From assembly GCF_001704295.1 (NCBI RefSeq), contig NZ_CP012334.1:5220084-5284083 (forward strand): DNA of 64,000 nucleotides. Direction: 5' to 3'. This document shows, one piece after another, positions 8,277-17,020 of the stretch (positions are counted from its first letter, which is position 1; every line of letters starts with the position of its first letter). The translations under genes were made by a program, and so were the position numbers. The notes below the pieces were generated by a model that ran no database searches, was not told the origin of the DNA, and was given only the letters and a program-made list of their open reading frames with translations. Source of the stretch: Bordetella sp. H567. GTDB taxonomy: Bacteria > Pseudomonadota > Gammaproteobacteria > Burkholderiales > Burkholderiaceae_B.

Positions 8277-9163
8277 GCCGCCTGAAGCATCGCGCCCTGG
8301 TCGCCCTGTTCTCCTGGTTCGGCCGGGCCCGCCCCGCCACACGGCTGCGCGCCGGCGCCATCCTGACCTGGTTCACGCTCGTATTCGCCCGCCGCCGCCG
8401 ACGCATCGTGCGCATCAACCTGGACCTGTGCTTTCCCGAGGAAAGCCGGGAAACACGCGAGCGCTGGCTGCGGGAACATTTCCGCGCGCTGTGCCAGTCG
8501 GTGGTGGACCGGGGCGTGCTCTGGTACGGCACGCCGCAGGCCATCCGCGACATGGTCACCGTGTCCGGCCACGAGGAATTCCTGCGCCTGGGCCGCGAGA
8601 AGCAGCCACTGATCCTGCTCGCCCCCCACTTCATCGGCCTGGACGTGGCGGCCACCCGCCTGACGATGGAATCCCCCACCGGCGCGACCATGTACACGCC
8701 GCAACGCGACCCGGACGTCGACGCCATCGTGCGGGCAGGACGCACGCGGTTCAATGAAGTCCATCTGGTCAGCCGCAAGGAGGGCGTACGCGGGCTGATC
8801 CGCCATCTGCGGGAGGCCCGGCCGGTCTATTACCTGCCGGACATGGACTTCGGACGCGACGGCGCCATCTTCGTGCCCTTCTTCGGCGTACAGGCGGCCA
8901 CCATTCCGGCGACGGCCCAGATCGCCCGCAAATGGAATACCCCCGTCATTCCCGTCATCGAGTTCTGGGATCCGGCAAGCGGCCGCTATCACGTGGATGT
9001 CCTGCCCGCCTTGGAGAATTTCCCCGGCGACGACACGCTGGAGGAAGCGACCGCGCGGCTGAACCGGGAACTGGAACTATGGGTGCGCCGCTGCCCCAGC
9101 CAATACTATTGGGTGCATCGCCGGTTCAAGACACGGCCGCCGGGAGAAAGGAAGTTCTACTAG
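8273..9163 (+). CDS. lpxL: LpxL/HtrB-family lipid A acyltransferase, second copy
   Basis: A 296-residue paralogue of the preceding enzyme with the other form of the catalytic motif, HX4D (HFIGLD, H119 to D124). The substrate-binding MYTPQRDPDVD and the YYLPDMDFGRDGAIFVPFFG segments are typical of LpxL-type enzymes, as is the C-terminal PSQYYWVHRRFKTRPPGE end, where the arginines face the membrane. Translation is coupled to the first copy by a four-base overlap. dapF lies 84 bases downstream. The two genes probably complete the secondary acylation of lipid A in sequence. Confidence 0.92.
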   Translation: MSRLKHRALVALFSWFGRARPATRLRAGAILTWFTLVFARRRRRIVRINLDLCFPEESRETRERWLREHFRALCQSVVDRGVLWYGTPQAIRDMVTVSGHEEFLRLGREKQPLILLAPHFIGLDVAATRLTMESPTGATMYTPQRDPDVDAIVRAGRTRFNEVHLVSRKEGVRGLIRHLREARPVYYLPDMDFGRDGAIFVPFFGVQAATIPATAQIARKWNTPVIPVIEFWDPASGRYHVDVLPALENFPGDDTLEEATARLNRELELWVRRCPSQYYWVHRRFKTRPPGERKFY

Positions 9164-9247
9164 GGCCGTGCCGCACGCCAGCGCGGCACGGCGCCGGGCC
9201 CGCCGGGCAGCCGTAACGGACGCGGCGGATTGGGCGATAATGGCGCG

Positions 9248-10153
9248 ATGATCTGGCACTTCACCAAAATGCACGGCGCCGGCAACGACTTCGTCGTCCT
9301 TGACGGCGTGCGGCAATCCATCGACATGACGCCCGAGCGCGCCCGGGCGCTGGGCGATCGTCACTTCGGCATCGGCGCGGACCAGATCCTGCTGGTCGAG
9401 CCCGCGACGGTACCCGACGCGGATTTCCGCTATCGCATCTTCAATTCCGACGGCAGCGAAGTCGAACACTGCGGCAACGGCGCACGCTGCTTCGTGCGCT
9501 TCGTCCACGAAACCGGCTTGTCCGACCGCAACCCCCTGCGCGCCCAGATCGCCACGGGCGTCCTGCTCCTGGACGAAGGGGACGACGAACAAGTCACCGT
9601 GGACATGGGGCGCACCCGCTTCAGCCCCATCGACCTGCCCTTCGATGCCGCCGGATTGGCGTCGCGCAAGGAAGGCCTGGACACGCTCTACACCCTGCCG
9701 CTGGCCGCCGCGCCCGATGCGCCGGCCGCCCTGCCGGCCAGTGTGGAGATCGCCGTGGTGGCCATCTCCAACCCGCACGCGGTGATGCTGGTGGACGACG
9801 TCGACCACGTGCCGGTGCATGCCATCGGCCCGGCCGTCGAATCGCATCCGCGCTTTCCGCGCCGAGTGAACGCGGGCTTCATGCAAATCGTCGACCGCCA
9901 CGACATCCGCCTGCGCGTGTACGAACGCGGCGCGGGCGAAACACTGGCCTGCGGCACCGGCGCCTGCGCGGCGGTCGCCGCCGGCATACGCCGCGGCCTG
10001 CTGGACACGCCGGTGCGCGTGCAGGCGCGCGGCGGCATCCTGACGGTCGACTGGGACGGCCAGGCCCTGCGCATGAGCGGGCCGGCCACCTCCGTCTATA
10101 CCGGCACGGTCGATATCGACAAGCTCGTCTTTTCCATGGCCCTGAACCGTTAA
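9248..10153 (+). CDS. dapF: Diaminopimelate epimerase
   Basis: A 301-residue PLP-independent racemase that interconverts LL- and meso-diaminopimelate for lysine and peptidoglycan synthesis. The two catalytic cysteines lie in EHCGNGARC (C75) and ACGTGAC (C235). [11 protein letters not shown] near the N-terminus and RVNAGFMQI before the second half are also characteristic. It is somewhat longer than the 274 residues of E. coli because of loops around residues 105-165. The ATG at 9248 ([10 protein letters not shown]) is preferred over one 18 bases upstream, which would add six non-conserved residues. The order dapF-DUF484-xerC is conserved in many gamma- and betaproteobacteria. Confidence 0.97.
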   Translation: MIWHFTKMHGAGNDFVVLDGVRQSIDMTPERARALGDRHFGIGADQILLVEPATVPDADFRYRIFNSDGSEVEHCGNGARCFVRFVHETGLSDRNPLRAQIATGVLLLDEGDDEQVTVDMGRTRFSPIDLPFDAAGLASRKEGLDTLYTLPLAAAPDAPAALPASVEIAVVAISNPHAVMLVDDVDHVPVHAIGPAVESHPRFPRRVNAGFMQIVDRHDIRLRVYERGAGETLACGTGACAAVAAGIRRGLLDTPVRVQARGGILTVDWDGQALRMSGPATSVYTGTVDIDKLVFSMALNR

Positions 10154-10171
10154 GCGGACCGTACCCCACTC

Positions 10172-10831
10172 ATGACCGATCACGCCCTCAGCCCGCAGCA
10201 GGTCGCCGATTTCCTGCGGGACAATCCGGATTTTTTCACGTCGCACGCCGACGTTTTCGCCGCCATGCACGTGCCGCATCCCCACGGCATCGGCACGATA
10301 TCGCTGGGCGAACGGCAGATCCTGATGCTGCGCGAGCGCAATCGCGAACAGGAATGGCGCCTGAACGAACTGATCCACAACGCCAACACCAACGAGGGCA
10401 TCAGCACGCGGCTGGCGCAATGGTGCGCGCGCCTGCTGGCGGAAACCCAGGTCGACCGCATACCGGCCGAGATCGCGCTGGGCCTGGCCCGGGAATTCGA
10501 GCTGAACGAAGTCGGCCTGCGCCTGTGGCGCCTGCCTAGCGTGACGGAAAGCGGCTACGGGGAGCCCGTATCCGAAGACGTGCGCACCTTTGCCGATAGC
10601 CTGAAATCGCCCTACTGCGGCACCGATACGGAATTCGAGGCCGCCAGCTGGCTCAGCGCCAAGCCGCGTTCGCTGGCCCTGATCCCGCTGCGTCCCGGCG
10701 CGGAAGCGCCGACCGTGGGCCTGCTGGTGCTGGGATCCAACGACCCCGAGCGCTTCGCCCCGGACATGTCCACGACCTTCCTGGACACCGTCGGCAAGCT
10801 GGCCTCGGCGGCGCTGCGCCGGCTGGCCTGA
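10172..10831 (+). CDS. DUF484 family protein
   Basis: A 219-residue protein with the DUF484 start SPQQVADFLRDNPDFFTSHADVFAAMHVPHP. A short helical stretch follows (about residues 45-70) and then a GAF-like C-terminal half ending in DTVGKLASAALRRL. The family is uncharacterised but almost always sits between dapF and xerC, as here, with gaps of 18 and 20 bases. This suggests a linked role or simply an ancient operon. No catalytic residues are evident. Confidence 0.9.
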   Translation: MTDHALSPQQVADFLRDNPDFFTSHADVFAAMHVPHPHGIGTISLGERQILMLRERNREQEWRLNELIHNANTNEGISTRLAQWCARLLAETQVDRIPAEIALGLAREFELNEVGLRLWRLPSVTESGYGEPVSEDVRTFADSLKSPYCGTDTEFEAASWLSAKPRSLALIPLRPGAEAPTVGLLVLGSNDPERFAPDMSTTFLDTVGKLASAALRRLA

Positions 10832-10851
10832 ACGACCGCGGCACGCACGCC

Positions 10852-11805
10852 ATGGACCGCCCGCTGCCCGCCCCGATGCAAGCGTGGCTGGCGCATTTGG
10901 CCGCGCATCGCCGCTATTCGGCACACACGCTGGACGGCTACGGGCGCGATCTGCGGCACCTGGCGCAGCTGGCGGGCGACATTCCACTCGAACGCCTGGC
11001 CAACGGCCATATCCGCCAGTTCGTGGCGCGCCTGCACGCGCAGGCGCTCGGGCCGCGCAGCCTGGCGCGCGCCCTGGCGGCATGGCGCGGCTTCTACCAA
11101 TGGTGGGCGCCGCAGGCCGGCCTGCCGGGCAATCCCGTCGCGGGCGTGCGCGCGCCCAAGGCGCCGCGCCCGTTGCCCAAGGCGCTGTCCGTCGAACAGG
11201 CGCAGGCCTTGCTGGACCGACCCGCCGCGGATGGCGGCCACGACCCCGTGGCCCTGCGCGACCAGGCCATGGTGGAACTGCTGTACTCCAGCGGGCTGCG
11301 CCTGTCCGAACTCACCAGCCTGGACTGGCGGTATGAACGCGGGCCCGACCATACCTCGGCCAGCTGGCTGAACCTGGACGAAAGAGAAGTCGTGGTACTG
11401 GGCAAGGGCGGCAAGCAACGCGCCGTGCCGGTCGGCGGCGCGGCGGTGAAGGCGCTGCAGGCCTGGCTGCCGGCCCGCGCCGCGCTGCTGGGGCCGCGCT
11501 CCACGCCGGCCGATGCCGCCGCCCTGTTCCTGGGCGCACGCGGCCATCGCATCTCGCCGCGCGTGGTGCAGGCGCAGCTGGCCAAACTGGCCCGCACCGC
11601 GGGCTTGCCGGTACACGTGCACCCCCACGTGCTGCGCCACAGCTTCGCCAGCCACGTGCTGCAATCCGCGCAGGACCTGCGCGCCGTGCAGGAAATGCTG
11701 GGACACGCGAACATCTCCACCACGCAGATCTACACCCGGCTGGACTTCCAGCATCTGGCCCAGGTGTACGACAAGGCCCATCCGCGCGCCGGCCGCAAAT
11801 CCTGA
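10852..11805 (+). CDS. xerC: Tyrosine recombinase XerC
   Basis: A 317-residue site-specific recombinase that, with XerD, resolves chromosome dimers at dif. The N-terminal SAM-like DNA-binding domain spans about residues 8-88. The catalytic domain shows R150 in SSGLRLSEL, the beta-hairpin lysine in GKGGKQR (184-190), H259-R262 in HPHVLRHSFASH, H285 in GHANISTTQ and the nucleophile Y294 in IYTR. A short arginine/tryptophan-containing insertion (about 160-172, YERGPDHTSA) precedes the hairpin. It follows DUF484 by 20 bases and is convergent with znuA. Confidence 0.95.
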   Translation: MDRPLPAPMQAWLAHLAAHRRYSAHTLDGYGRDLRHLAQLAGDIPLERLANGHIRQFVARLHAQALGPRSLARALAAWRGFYQWWAPQAGLPGNPVAGVRAPKAPRPLPKALSVEQAQALLDRPAADGGHDPVALRDQAMVELLYSSGLRLSELTSLDWRYERGPDHTSASWLNLDEREVVVLGKGGKQRAVPVGGAAVKALQAWLPARAALLGPRSTPADAAALFLGARGHRISPRVVQAQLAKLARTAGLPVHVHPHVLRHSFASHVLQSAQDLRAVQEMLGHANISTTQIYTRLDFQHLAQVYDKAHPRAGRKS

Positions 11806-11863
11806 AATGTCGCGGGCCGTGGGATCACGGCACGCCGCGATCGCGATGCGCGGCTTCAAGGCC

Positions 11864-12850
11864 TCAAGGCTTCAATGCCGCCATGAACGCCGACAGGTTC
11901 CATTCGAACATGCCCAGGTAGGTCGCGGCCGGCAGCCCTGGCTTGGCCAGGGCATCGGAGTACAGCGTACCGCCCAGCCTGGCGCCGGTTTCGTGCGCGA
12001 TACGCTGGCCCAGCCGTGGATTGCTGACGTTTTCCAGGAATACGGCGGGCACTTTTTCGCGTTTCACCTGGTCGATGATGCGCGCCACATCGGCGGCCGA
12101 AGGTTCGGCGTCCGTGGAAACGCCCATGGTGGAAATGAATGTGACGCCATACGCCTGGCCGAAATAACCGAAAGCGTCATGGGACGTCACCACGCGCCGG
12201 CGCTCGGGCGGCAGTCCCGCGAATGCCTGCCGGACGCGCTGGTCCAGGGCCTGCATGCGGGCAACGTAGGCATCCGTGCGCTGGCGATAGGCGTCGGCAT
12301 GGGGCGGATCCGCCTCGGCCAGCGCCGCGCCGATATTGCGCGCGTACAGCACGCCGTTGGCCAGGTCCTGCCACGCATGGGGATCGACCCGGGCGGCGCG
12401 GGCGCCATGACCGGCATCGCCGCCGGCCTGTCCGCCGATGTCGTCGCCGCCGAAGTCGCGCGGCCGCACGCCCTCCGATGCCACCACCGTGACGCCCCTG
12501 AAATTGGCCGTCTTCACCAGGTGGCTCATCCAGGTCTCGAAGTTCAGCCCATTGACCACCAGCAGCTGTGCCGCGCTCAAGGCGCGGGCGTCGGCCGGCG
12601 TCGGCTCGTATTCGTGTGCGTCGCCATCCGGCCCGACCAGCGTATCGACCTTTACGTCGCCGCCGCCGATCTGCCTGACCATATCGCCCAGGATGGAGAA
12701 ACTGGCCACGACGTGCAGGGGAGCGGCGTCCGGCGCGGCGTCCGGCGCGTCCGCGGCGCGTGCGAGCGGCGCGCACAGGACCAGCGACAAGGCGCCCAGC
12801 CATGCCGCCAGCCGCGCCCACCGTTGGCGTGGTGTATTGCCGATTGCCAT
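11864..12850 (-). CDS. znuA: Zinc ABC transporter, periplasmic metal-binding protein
   Basis: A 328-residue cluster A-I solute-binding protein with a signal peptide (hydrophobic stretch about residues 12-32, cleavage near ARA-AD). The four expected metal ligands are visible: H79 in GDAHEYEP, H158 in VDPHAW, H224 in TSHDAFGYF and D299 in YSDAL. The histidine-rich loop of classical ZnuA is reduced to a short glycine/aspartate-rich segment with one His (about 134-150). Zinc rather than manganese is inferred from the adjacent Zur box and zur gene. It is the last gene of the small ORF-znuC-znuB-znuA run, 19 bases after znuB. Confidence 0.92.
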   Translation of the reverse strand: MAIGNTPRQRWARLAAWLGALSLVLCAPLARAADAPDAAPDAAPLHVVASFSILGDMVRQIGGGDVKVDTLVGPDGDAHEYEPTPADARALSAAQLLVVNGLNFETWMSHLVKTANFRGVTVVASEGVRPRDFGGDDIGGQAGGDAGHGARAARVDPHAWQDLANGVLYARNIGAALAEADPPHADAYRQRTDAYVARMQALDQRVRQAFAGLPPERRRVVTSHDAFGYFGQAYGVTFISTMGVSTDAEPSAADVARIIDQVKREKVPAVFLENVSNPRLGQRIAHETGARLGGTLYSDALAKPGLPAATYLGMFEWNLSAFMAALKP

Positions 12851-12869
12851 ATCCGTACCTCCCGACTGC

Positions 12870-13742
12870 TTAATGCACCCTGCCGCGCGCCCGGCGCGAC
12901 AGATCCAGCAAGCCGCCCTGCGGGCCGCATGCCACCGAAAACAGGTAGACGACGCCCGCGCTCAGGATAATGGCCGGCGAAGCCGGCACGTTGGCGTGGA
13001 ACGAAACCAGCAATCCCGCCAGCGACGAGGCGGCGCCCATTAGCGCGGCCAGGGGAATCTGCCCGGCGGCGCTCCGCGACCAGAACCGCGCCGCCGCGGC
13101 CGGCAGCATCATGATGCCCACGACCATCAGTGTCCCCAGCACCTGAAAGCCGGACACCAGGTTGAATACCACCAGCATCAGGAACGCCATGTGCACCCGC
13201 GAGCCACCGCCACCGGCGGCGCGCAGGAAACCCGGATCCATGCACTCGGCCACCAACAGGCGATACAGGGCAGCCAACGACAGCAGGGTGATGGTGGCGC
13301 AGGCGGTCACCAGCAGCAGCGCGTCGTCATCCAGGCCCAGCACCGTGCCGAACAGCACATGCAGCAGATCCATATTGGAGCCGCGCAGCGATACCAGCAG
13401 CACGCCTAGCCCCAGGGAGATCAGATAGAAGGCGGCGAAACTGGCGTCCTCGCGCAAGGGCGTCAGGCGCGACACCAGCCCGGCCAGCAGCGCCACGGCC
13501 AGGCCGGTGACGATGCCGCCCAGCAGCATCGCGGTCAGCGACAATCCCGACAACAGGAAGCCCGCGGCCACACCAGGCAAGATGGCGTGCGACATGGCGT
13601 CGCCCATCAGGCTCATGCGGCGCAGGACCAGGAAAACCCCCAGCGGCGCCGCCCCGAACGACAGCGCAAACGCGCCGGCCAGCGCCCGGCGCATGAACCC
13701 GTAATCCATAAAGGGCGACACCACCCAATCCATGATGCTCAT
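12870..13742 (-). CDS. znuB: Zinc ABC transporter, permease (ABC-3 family)
   Basis: A 290-residue inner-membrane permease with about eight to nine hydrophobic helices. The family motif MSLMGDAMSHAILPGVAAGF (about residues 43-62) contains the conserved acidic/histidine pair of the metal path. The C-terminal ABC-3 motifs are FQVLGTLMVVGIMMLPAAAARFW and SFHANVPASPAI. It pairs with ZnuC at the cytoplasmic face and receives zinc from ZnuA. It starts 37 bases after the znuC stop. Confidence 0.93.
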   Translation of the reverse strand: MSIMDWVVSPFMDYGFMRRALAGAFALSFGAAPLGVFLVLRRMSLMGDAMSHAILPGVAAGFLLSGLSLTAMLLGGIVTGLAVALLAGLVSRLTPLREDASFAAFYLISLGLGVLLVSLRGSNMDLLHVLFGTVLGLDDDALLLVTACATITLLSLAALYRLLVAECMDPGFLRAAGGGGSRVHMAFLMLVVFNLVSGFQVLGTLMVVGIMMLPAAAARFWSRSAAGQIPLAALMGAASSLAGLLVSFHANVPASPAIILSAGVVYLFSVACGPQGGLLDLSRRARGRVH

Positions 13743-13779
13743 GGGTGTGTGACTCCCCCGTCGCTGCGGATCAGTGCGT

Positions 13780-14514
13780 TCATGCGAGTTCCCGGTCGCG
13801 GAGTTGGCGGGCGGTGTGCAGGTTGGCGTCGGTCAGCACGGCCGAGGTGTCGCCCCAGGCCACGACGTGGCCGGACAGCAGCAGGGTTTGCGGAAAGTGC
13901 GCACGTACCAGCTCCAGGTCGTGCAGCACCGCGACGACCGTGCGGCCCTCGGCATGGCATCGGCGCAACAGGCGCATCAGGTCGTCGACCGTATGGGTGT
14001 CCACCGCGGCGAAGGGCTCGTCCAGCAGCAGCACGTTCGCATCCTGCAGCAGCAGGCGCGCGAACAGCGCACGCTGCAATTGCCCGCCGGACAGCGTGCC
14101 GACGATGCGATCGCCCGCGCCGTCCAGTCCCACCGCCGCCAGGGCCTGCGCCACGCGTGCGCGTTCCGCCTCGCTGAAACGGCGCCATGGGCCGACCCGG
14201 CGCCAGGCGCCCATCGCCACCAATTCATGCACGGTGATGGGAAAGCCGCGGTCCAGTTCCGCCGCCTGCGGCAGCCACGCCAGATCGCGGCGGCCCGCGC
14301 CGTCCAGCGCCACCCGGCCCGACATGGGTCGCAGCACGCCCATCACACCCTTGATCAAGGTCGACTTGCCGGCACCGTTCGGGCCGACGATCGCCGTCAT
14401 CGAACCCGGCAGGAAGGCGCCGCTGACCTCGTTGACCGCACGGCGGCCGCGCCAGCCGAACGATGCCCGTTCCAAGGAGATGCGCGCGGGCCCGCGCCGT
14501 GCGTCTACCACCAT
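13780..14514 (-). CDS. znuC: Zinc ABC transporter, ATP-binding protein
   Basis: A 244-residue ABC ATPase. Walker A is GPNGAGKST (about residues 38-46), the Q-loop region is LAWLPQAAELDRGFPITV, the signature is LSGGQLQRALFARLL, Walker B is NVLLLDEPF and the switch histidine is in VLHDLE. The QAAELDRGFP segment is typical of zinc and manganese importers. The ATG at 14514 (MVVDARRGPA) lies inside the end of the small membrane ORF, overlapping it by ten bases, so translation of the two is probably coupled; longer upstream starts give unrelated arginine-rich sequence. Confidence 0.93.
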   Translation of the reverse strand: MVVDARRGPARISLERASFGWRGRRAVNEVSGAFLPGSMTAIVGPNGAGKSTLIKGVMGVLRPMSGRVALDGAGRRDLAWLPQAAELDRGFPITVHELVAMGAWRRVGPWRRFSEAERARVAQALAAVGLDGAGDRIVGTLSGGQLQRALFARLLLQDANVLLLDEPFAAVDTHTVDDLMRLLRRCHAEGRTVVAVLHDLELVRAHFPQTLLLSGHVVAWGDTSAVLTDANLHTARQLRDRELA

Positions 14515-14732
14515 CCCATGGCCCACGCGGTCATCGCCCACAGCGCCACGCTGATCAGCGCGGCAACCCCCAAGCGCTGCACCGCGGATGCCAGCAACCA
14601 TGAGCCCCGTCCGGCACGATGCCGCTGCGCGTCCGGACGCGCGCGCGCGGAATCGCCATGCCCGGCGGTGGACGGTGCCATGGGCGCGCCGTCCGGGTCG
14701 GACGAATGGGCGTGGACGGGATCGGAACTCAT
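14505..14732 (-). CDS. Small histidine-containing single-span membrane protein upstream of znuC (putative)
   Basis: A 75-residue ORF with a polar N-terminal half containing four scattered histidines (in HAHSS, GHGDS and QRHRAG) and one C-terminal membrane helix (about residues 54-73, LGVAALISVALWAMTAWAM) ending in GWW. It lies between the Zur box and znuC and ends ten bases inside znuC, the arrangement of a real first gene in a Zur-controlled operon. No clear ribosome-binding site precedes the ATG at 14732, and I recognise no family. A role in zinc uptake would be inference from position only. Confidence 0.5.
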   Translation of the reverse strand: MSSDPVHAHSSDPDGAPMAPSTAGHGDSARARPDAQRHRAGRGSWLLASAVQRLGVAALISVALWAMTAWAMGWW

Positions 14733-14892
14733 AAATAAAGGATGAAAAACAGCGTAAGTCACCGCGGGCAGGCCTGGCGGGCGGGAACGCCGCCCTGCGG
14801 ACGCCCCTGGCGGAGACACCGGGACGGCCGCAGGTGAGCGCGGGCCGCCTGGCGTGGAAGCGAGGGCGGCTACGCGGCGGCCGTCTGCGCAG

Positions 14893-14907
14893 TGTTATAT
14901 CATAACA
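14893..14907. promoter_or_regulatory. Zur box between the znu operon and zur
   Basis: TGTTATATCATAACA is a near-perfect inverted repeat matching the proteobacterial Zur operator core (GTTATNNTATAAC type). It sits in the 328-base spacer 14733-15060 between the divergent small ORF/znuCBA operon and zur, about 160 bases from each start. Zinc-loaded Zur bound here would repress the uptake operon and possibly zur itself. The rest of the spacer is GC-rich and shows no further gene. Confidence 0.85.
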
Positions 14908-15060
14908 AAAGCAGGAACCAGGCCGCGGCTGCATTCCCGGCCATCATGCGGTGCCAGGTCTGGAAAACGGGCGCGCTCACGGCGACCGGCCGGCCCAAGG
15001 CGCCTTGTCGGGTATTCTCTCTCCCATCATCGTCCGGCTTGCGCCGGCCCCGCTCTCGCT

Positions 15061-15606
15061 ATGCCCTCTTCCACCCGCCCGACCCACCCCGACAGCATCG
15101 GCGCCCAATTGGACGTCGCCGAAACGCTGTGCGCGCAACGCGGTCGCCGGCTCACGCCCATACGGCGCAAGGTGCTGGAACTGCTGCTGCGGCATGGCCG
15201 CAGCGTGAAGGCCTACGATCTGCTCGAAGCCATGCGCGCCGTCCATCCCGGTGCGGCGCCGCCCACGGTGTACCGGGCGCTGGACTTCCTGATGGATGAA
15301 GGACTGATCCATCGCCTGGACGCGGTCAATGCCTGGATCGCCTGTCACGATGCAGGCGGCGCGCGGCATGACCTGCTGGTGGTGTGCACCGGCTGCGGCG
15401 CGGTCGCCGAACTCAGCGATCCGGCGATGAGCCGTCAATTGGAAGAACGCGTCGCGCGCACAGGCTTCGCCTTGAATTCGCACGAAACGGAAATCCGCGC
15501 GCTATGTCCCGCCTGCCAGCAAAAGCGCGCCGCCAACGATCCCAGCGATGAGGAGCGCGGCGGCCACCCGCGGCACGGCGCGCACGGACACCCGCATACG
15601 CACTAG
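15061..15606 (+). CDS. zur: Zinc uptake regulator Zur (Fur family)
   Basis: A 181-residue Fur-family repressor. The winged helix is at about residues 30-85 (LTPIRRKVLELLLRHGRSVKAYDLL, then PTVYRALDFLMDEGLIHRL). A metal-sensing region with CHDAGGARHD follows, and the structural zinc cysteines pair as CTGC (C109, C112) and CPAC (C149, C152). The C-terminus adds a histidine-rich tail (HGAHGHPHTH). Zur rather than Fur is assigned from the divergent znu genes, the Zur box and sequence features such as the IRKVLELL-type helix. The ATG at 15061 is chosen because upstream codons lack family similarity. The stop codon lies within a perfect 20-base palindrome. Confidence 0.93.
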   Translation: MPSSTRPTHPDSIGAQLDVAETLCAQRGRRLTPIRRKVLELLLRHGRSVKAYDLLEAMRAVHPGAAPPTVYRALDFLMDEGLIHRLDAVNAWIACHDAGGARHDLLVVCTGCGAVAELSDPAMSRQLEERVARTGFALNSHETEIRALCPACQQKRAANDPSDEERGGHPRHGAHGHPHTH

Positions 15607-15614
15607 TGCGTATG
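15595..15614. repeat. Perfect 20-base palindrome spanning the zur stop codon
   Basis: CATACGCACTAGTGCGTATG is identical to its reverse complement; the TAG at its centre is the zur stop. No T-run follows on the plus strand, so it is not a classical terminator. A ten-base palindrome, GGAATATTCC (15617-15626), lies right after it. The 252-base spacer before the CobW-family gene (15607-15858) holds these two elements and no evident ORF. It may be an operator for the downstream GTPase gene or an RNA hairpin. Confidence 0.6.
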
Positions 15615-15858
15615 ACGGAATATTCCGATCCCAGTATTGAAATCCCCGTATCTGCCCCCATTTGGCGGCAATCTTCCCCTTAAACAAGGGTAGGCCCGGG
15701 GTTTGCCCGGCGTCGCCGACTGTGCTGTAATCCTGCGTCCGGGCGGGAACGCAGCCCTTGCGACGGCGGCCCGAGACATCCCCGTGCCCTCCGCGCTTCG
15801 CGCAACGCCCAGGCAACCCGCCAGGGCATTTCGCCGAGGCATTTATTCGGCAGTCATT

Positions 15859-16971
15859 ATGAATACCTTGCGCAGTCTGGACGAAATGGTCCCCGTCACG
15901 ATCCTCACCGGCTTTCTCGGTGCGGGCAAGACTACACTGCTCAAACGCGTCCTATCCGAATACCATGGCCGCCGCGTGGCAGTCATCGAAAACGAATTCG
16001 GCCCCGAGAGCATCGACAACGACCTGCTGGTGCAGGACAGCGATGAAGAAATCGTTGAACTGAGCAACGGCTGCGTCTGCTGCACCGTGCGTGGCGACCT
16101 GATGCGCACGCTGAGCGAGCTCAAGGCCAAGCGCCAGGCCGGCGATCTGAAGTTCGAGCGCGTCATCCTCGAAACCACCGGCATGGCCAACCCCGGCCCG
16201 GTGTGCCAGACCTTCTTCATGGACGACGACATTGCCGAATACTATCGGCTGGACGCCGTCATCACGGTCGTGGACGCCAAGCACGGCATGGCCACGCTGG
16301 ACGCGCAGGAAGAATCGCAGAAGCAGATCGGCTTCGCCGACCGCATCCTGATTTCCAAGCGCGACCTGGTGAACGAAGCCGACTACGAAGCGCTGCGCGC
16401 CCGCATCGTGCGCATCAATCCGCGCGCGCCCATCACGCCGGTCAACTTCGGTGAAGTCGACCTGAAGTCCATCATCGACATCAGCGGCTTCAACCTGAAT
16501 TCGATCCTGGACATCGATCCGGACTTCCTGGCCGACGAGCATCCCGACGCACGTCACGATCACGATCATGACCACGGTCACGATCATGACCACGACCATG
16601 ATCACGACGGCGACTGCGGGCCGGAATGCGGCCACGGCCATCACCATCATCATGCGCACCACGACGACGAGATCGGCGCCTTCGTGTTCCGGTCCAACAA
16701 GCCGTTCGACCCCGTCCGCCTGGAGGAATTCCTGGGCGGCGTGGTGCAGGTCTACGGCCCCGACCTGTTGCGCTACAAAGGCATCCTCTACATGAAGGGG
16801 GTAAACCGGCGCATGCTCTTCCAGGGCGTGCACATGATGATGGGCGCCGAGCCGGGCAAACCATGGACGGCCAGCGAAAAACCGGCCACCAAAATGGTCT
16901 TCATCGGCCGCAAACTGCCCCAGGAAATATTCACCCGGGGACTGGAGCAGTGCCTGGTGGGCGCGTCCTGA
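15859..16971 (+). CDS. CobW/COG0523-family GTPase, probable zinc metallochaperone
   Basis: A 370-residue G3E P-loop GTPase. Walker A is GFLGAGKTT (about residues 18-26). The metal-binding CVCC motif is C72-C75 within LSNGCVCCTVRGDL, ETTGMANPGP follows, and the guanine-specificity motif is SKRD. Residues about 228-270 form a histidine/aspartate-rich loop (repeats of DHDHDH and HHHHHAHH) next to CGPECGHG, clearly a metal-buffering segment. Homologues such as ZigA, ZagA and YeiR deliver zinc under starvation. Position between zur and dksA supports a zinc role, although I see no Zur box directly upstream. The start at 15859 (MNTLRSLDEM) is used; the MVPVTIL methionine ten codons later is an alternative. 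Confidence 0.9.
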   Translation: MNTLRSLDEMVPVTILTGFLGAGKTTLLKRVLSEYHGRRVAVIENEFGPESIDNDLLVQDSDEEIVELSNGCVCCTVRGDLMRTLSELKAKRQAGDLKFERVILETTGMANPGPVCQTFFMDDDIAEYYRLDAVITVVDAKHGMATLDAQEESQKQIGFADRILISKRDLVNEADYEALRARIVRINPRAPITPVNFGEVDLKSIIDISGFNLNSILDIDPDFLADEHPDARHDHDHDHGHDHDHDHDHDGDCGPECGHGHHHHHAHHDDEIGAFVFRSNKPFDPVRLEEFLGGVVQVYGPDLLRYKGILYMKGVNRRMLFQGVHMMMGAEPGKPWTASEKPATKMVFIGRKLPQEIFTRGLEQCLVGAS

Positions 16972-17020
16972 AACGCCGGACGCCCACCGCCAGGTCCGAT
17001 TCATAGTGTGGAGTACTTTC

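Noticed and set aside
9077-11083. A 668-codon minus-strand ORF opposite dapF, DUF484 and xerC
   Set aside because: Arg/Ala/Gly-rich shadow of three well-conserved plus-strand genes in high-GC DNA; no family similarity.
15607-15858. Second Zur box ahead of the CobW-family gene
   Set aside because: The palindromes there (CATACGCACTAGTGCGTATG, GGAATATTCC) do not fit the GTTATNNTATAAC pattern.
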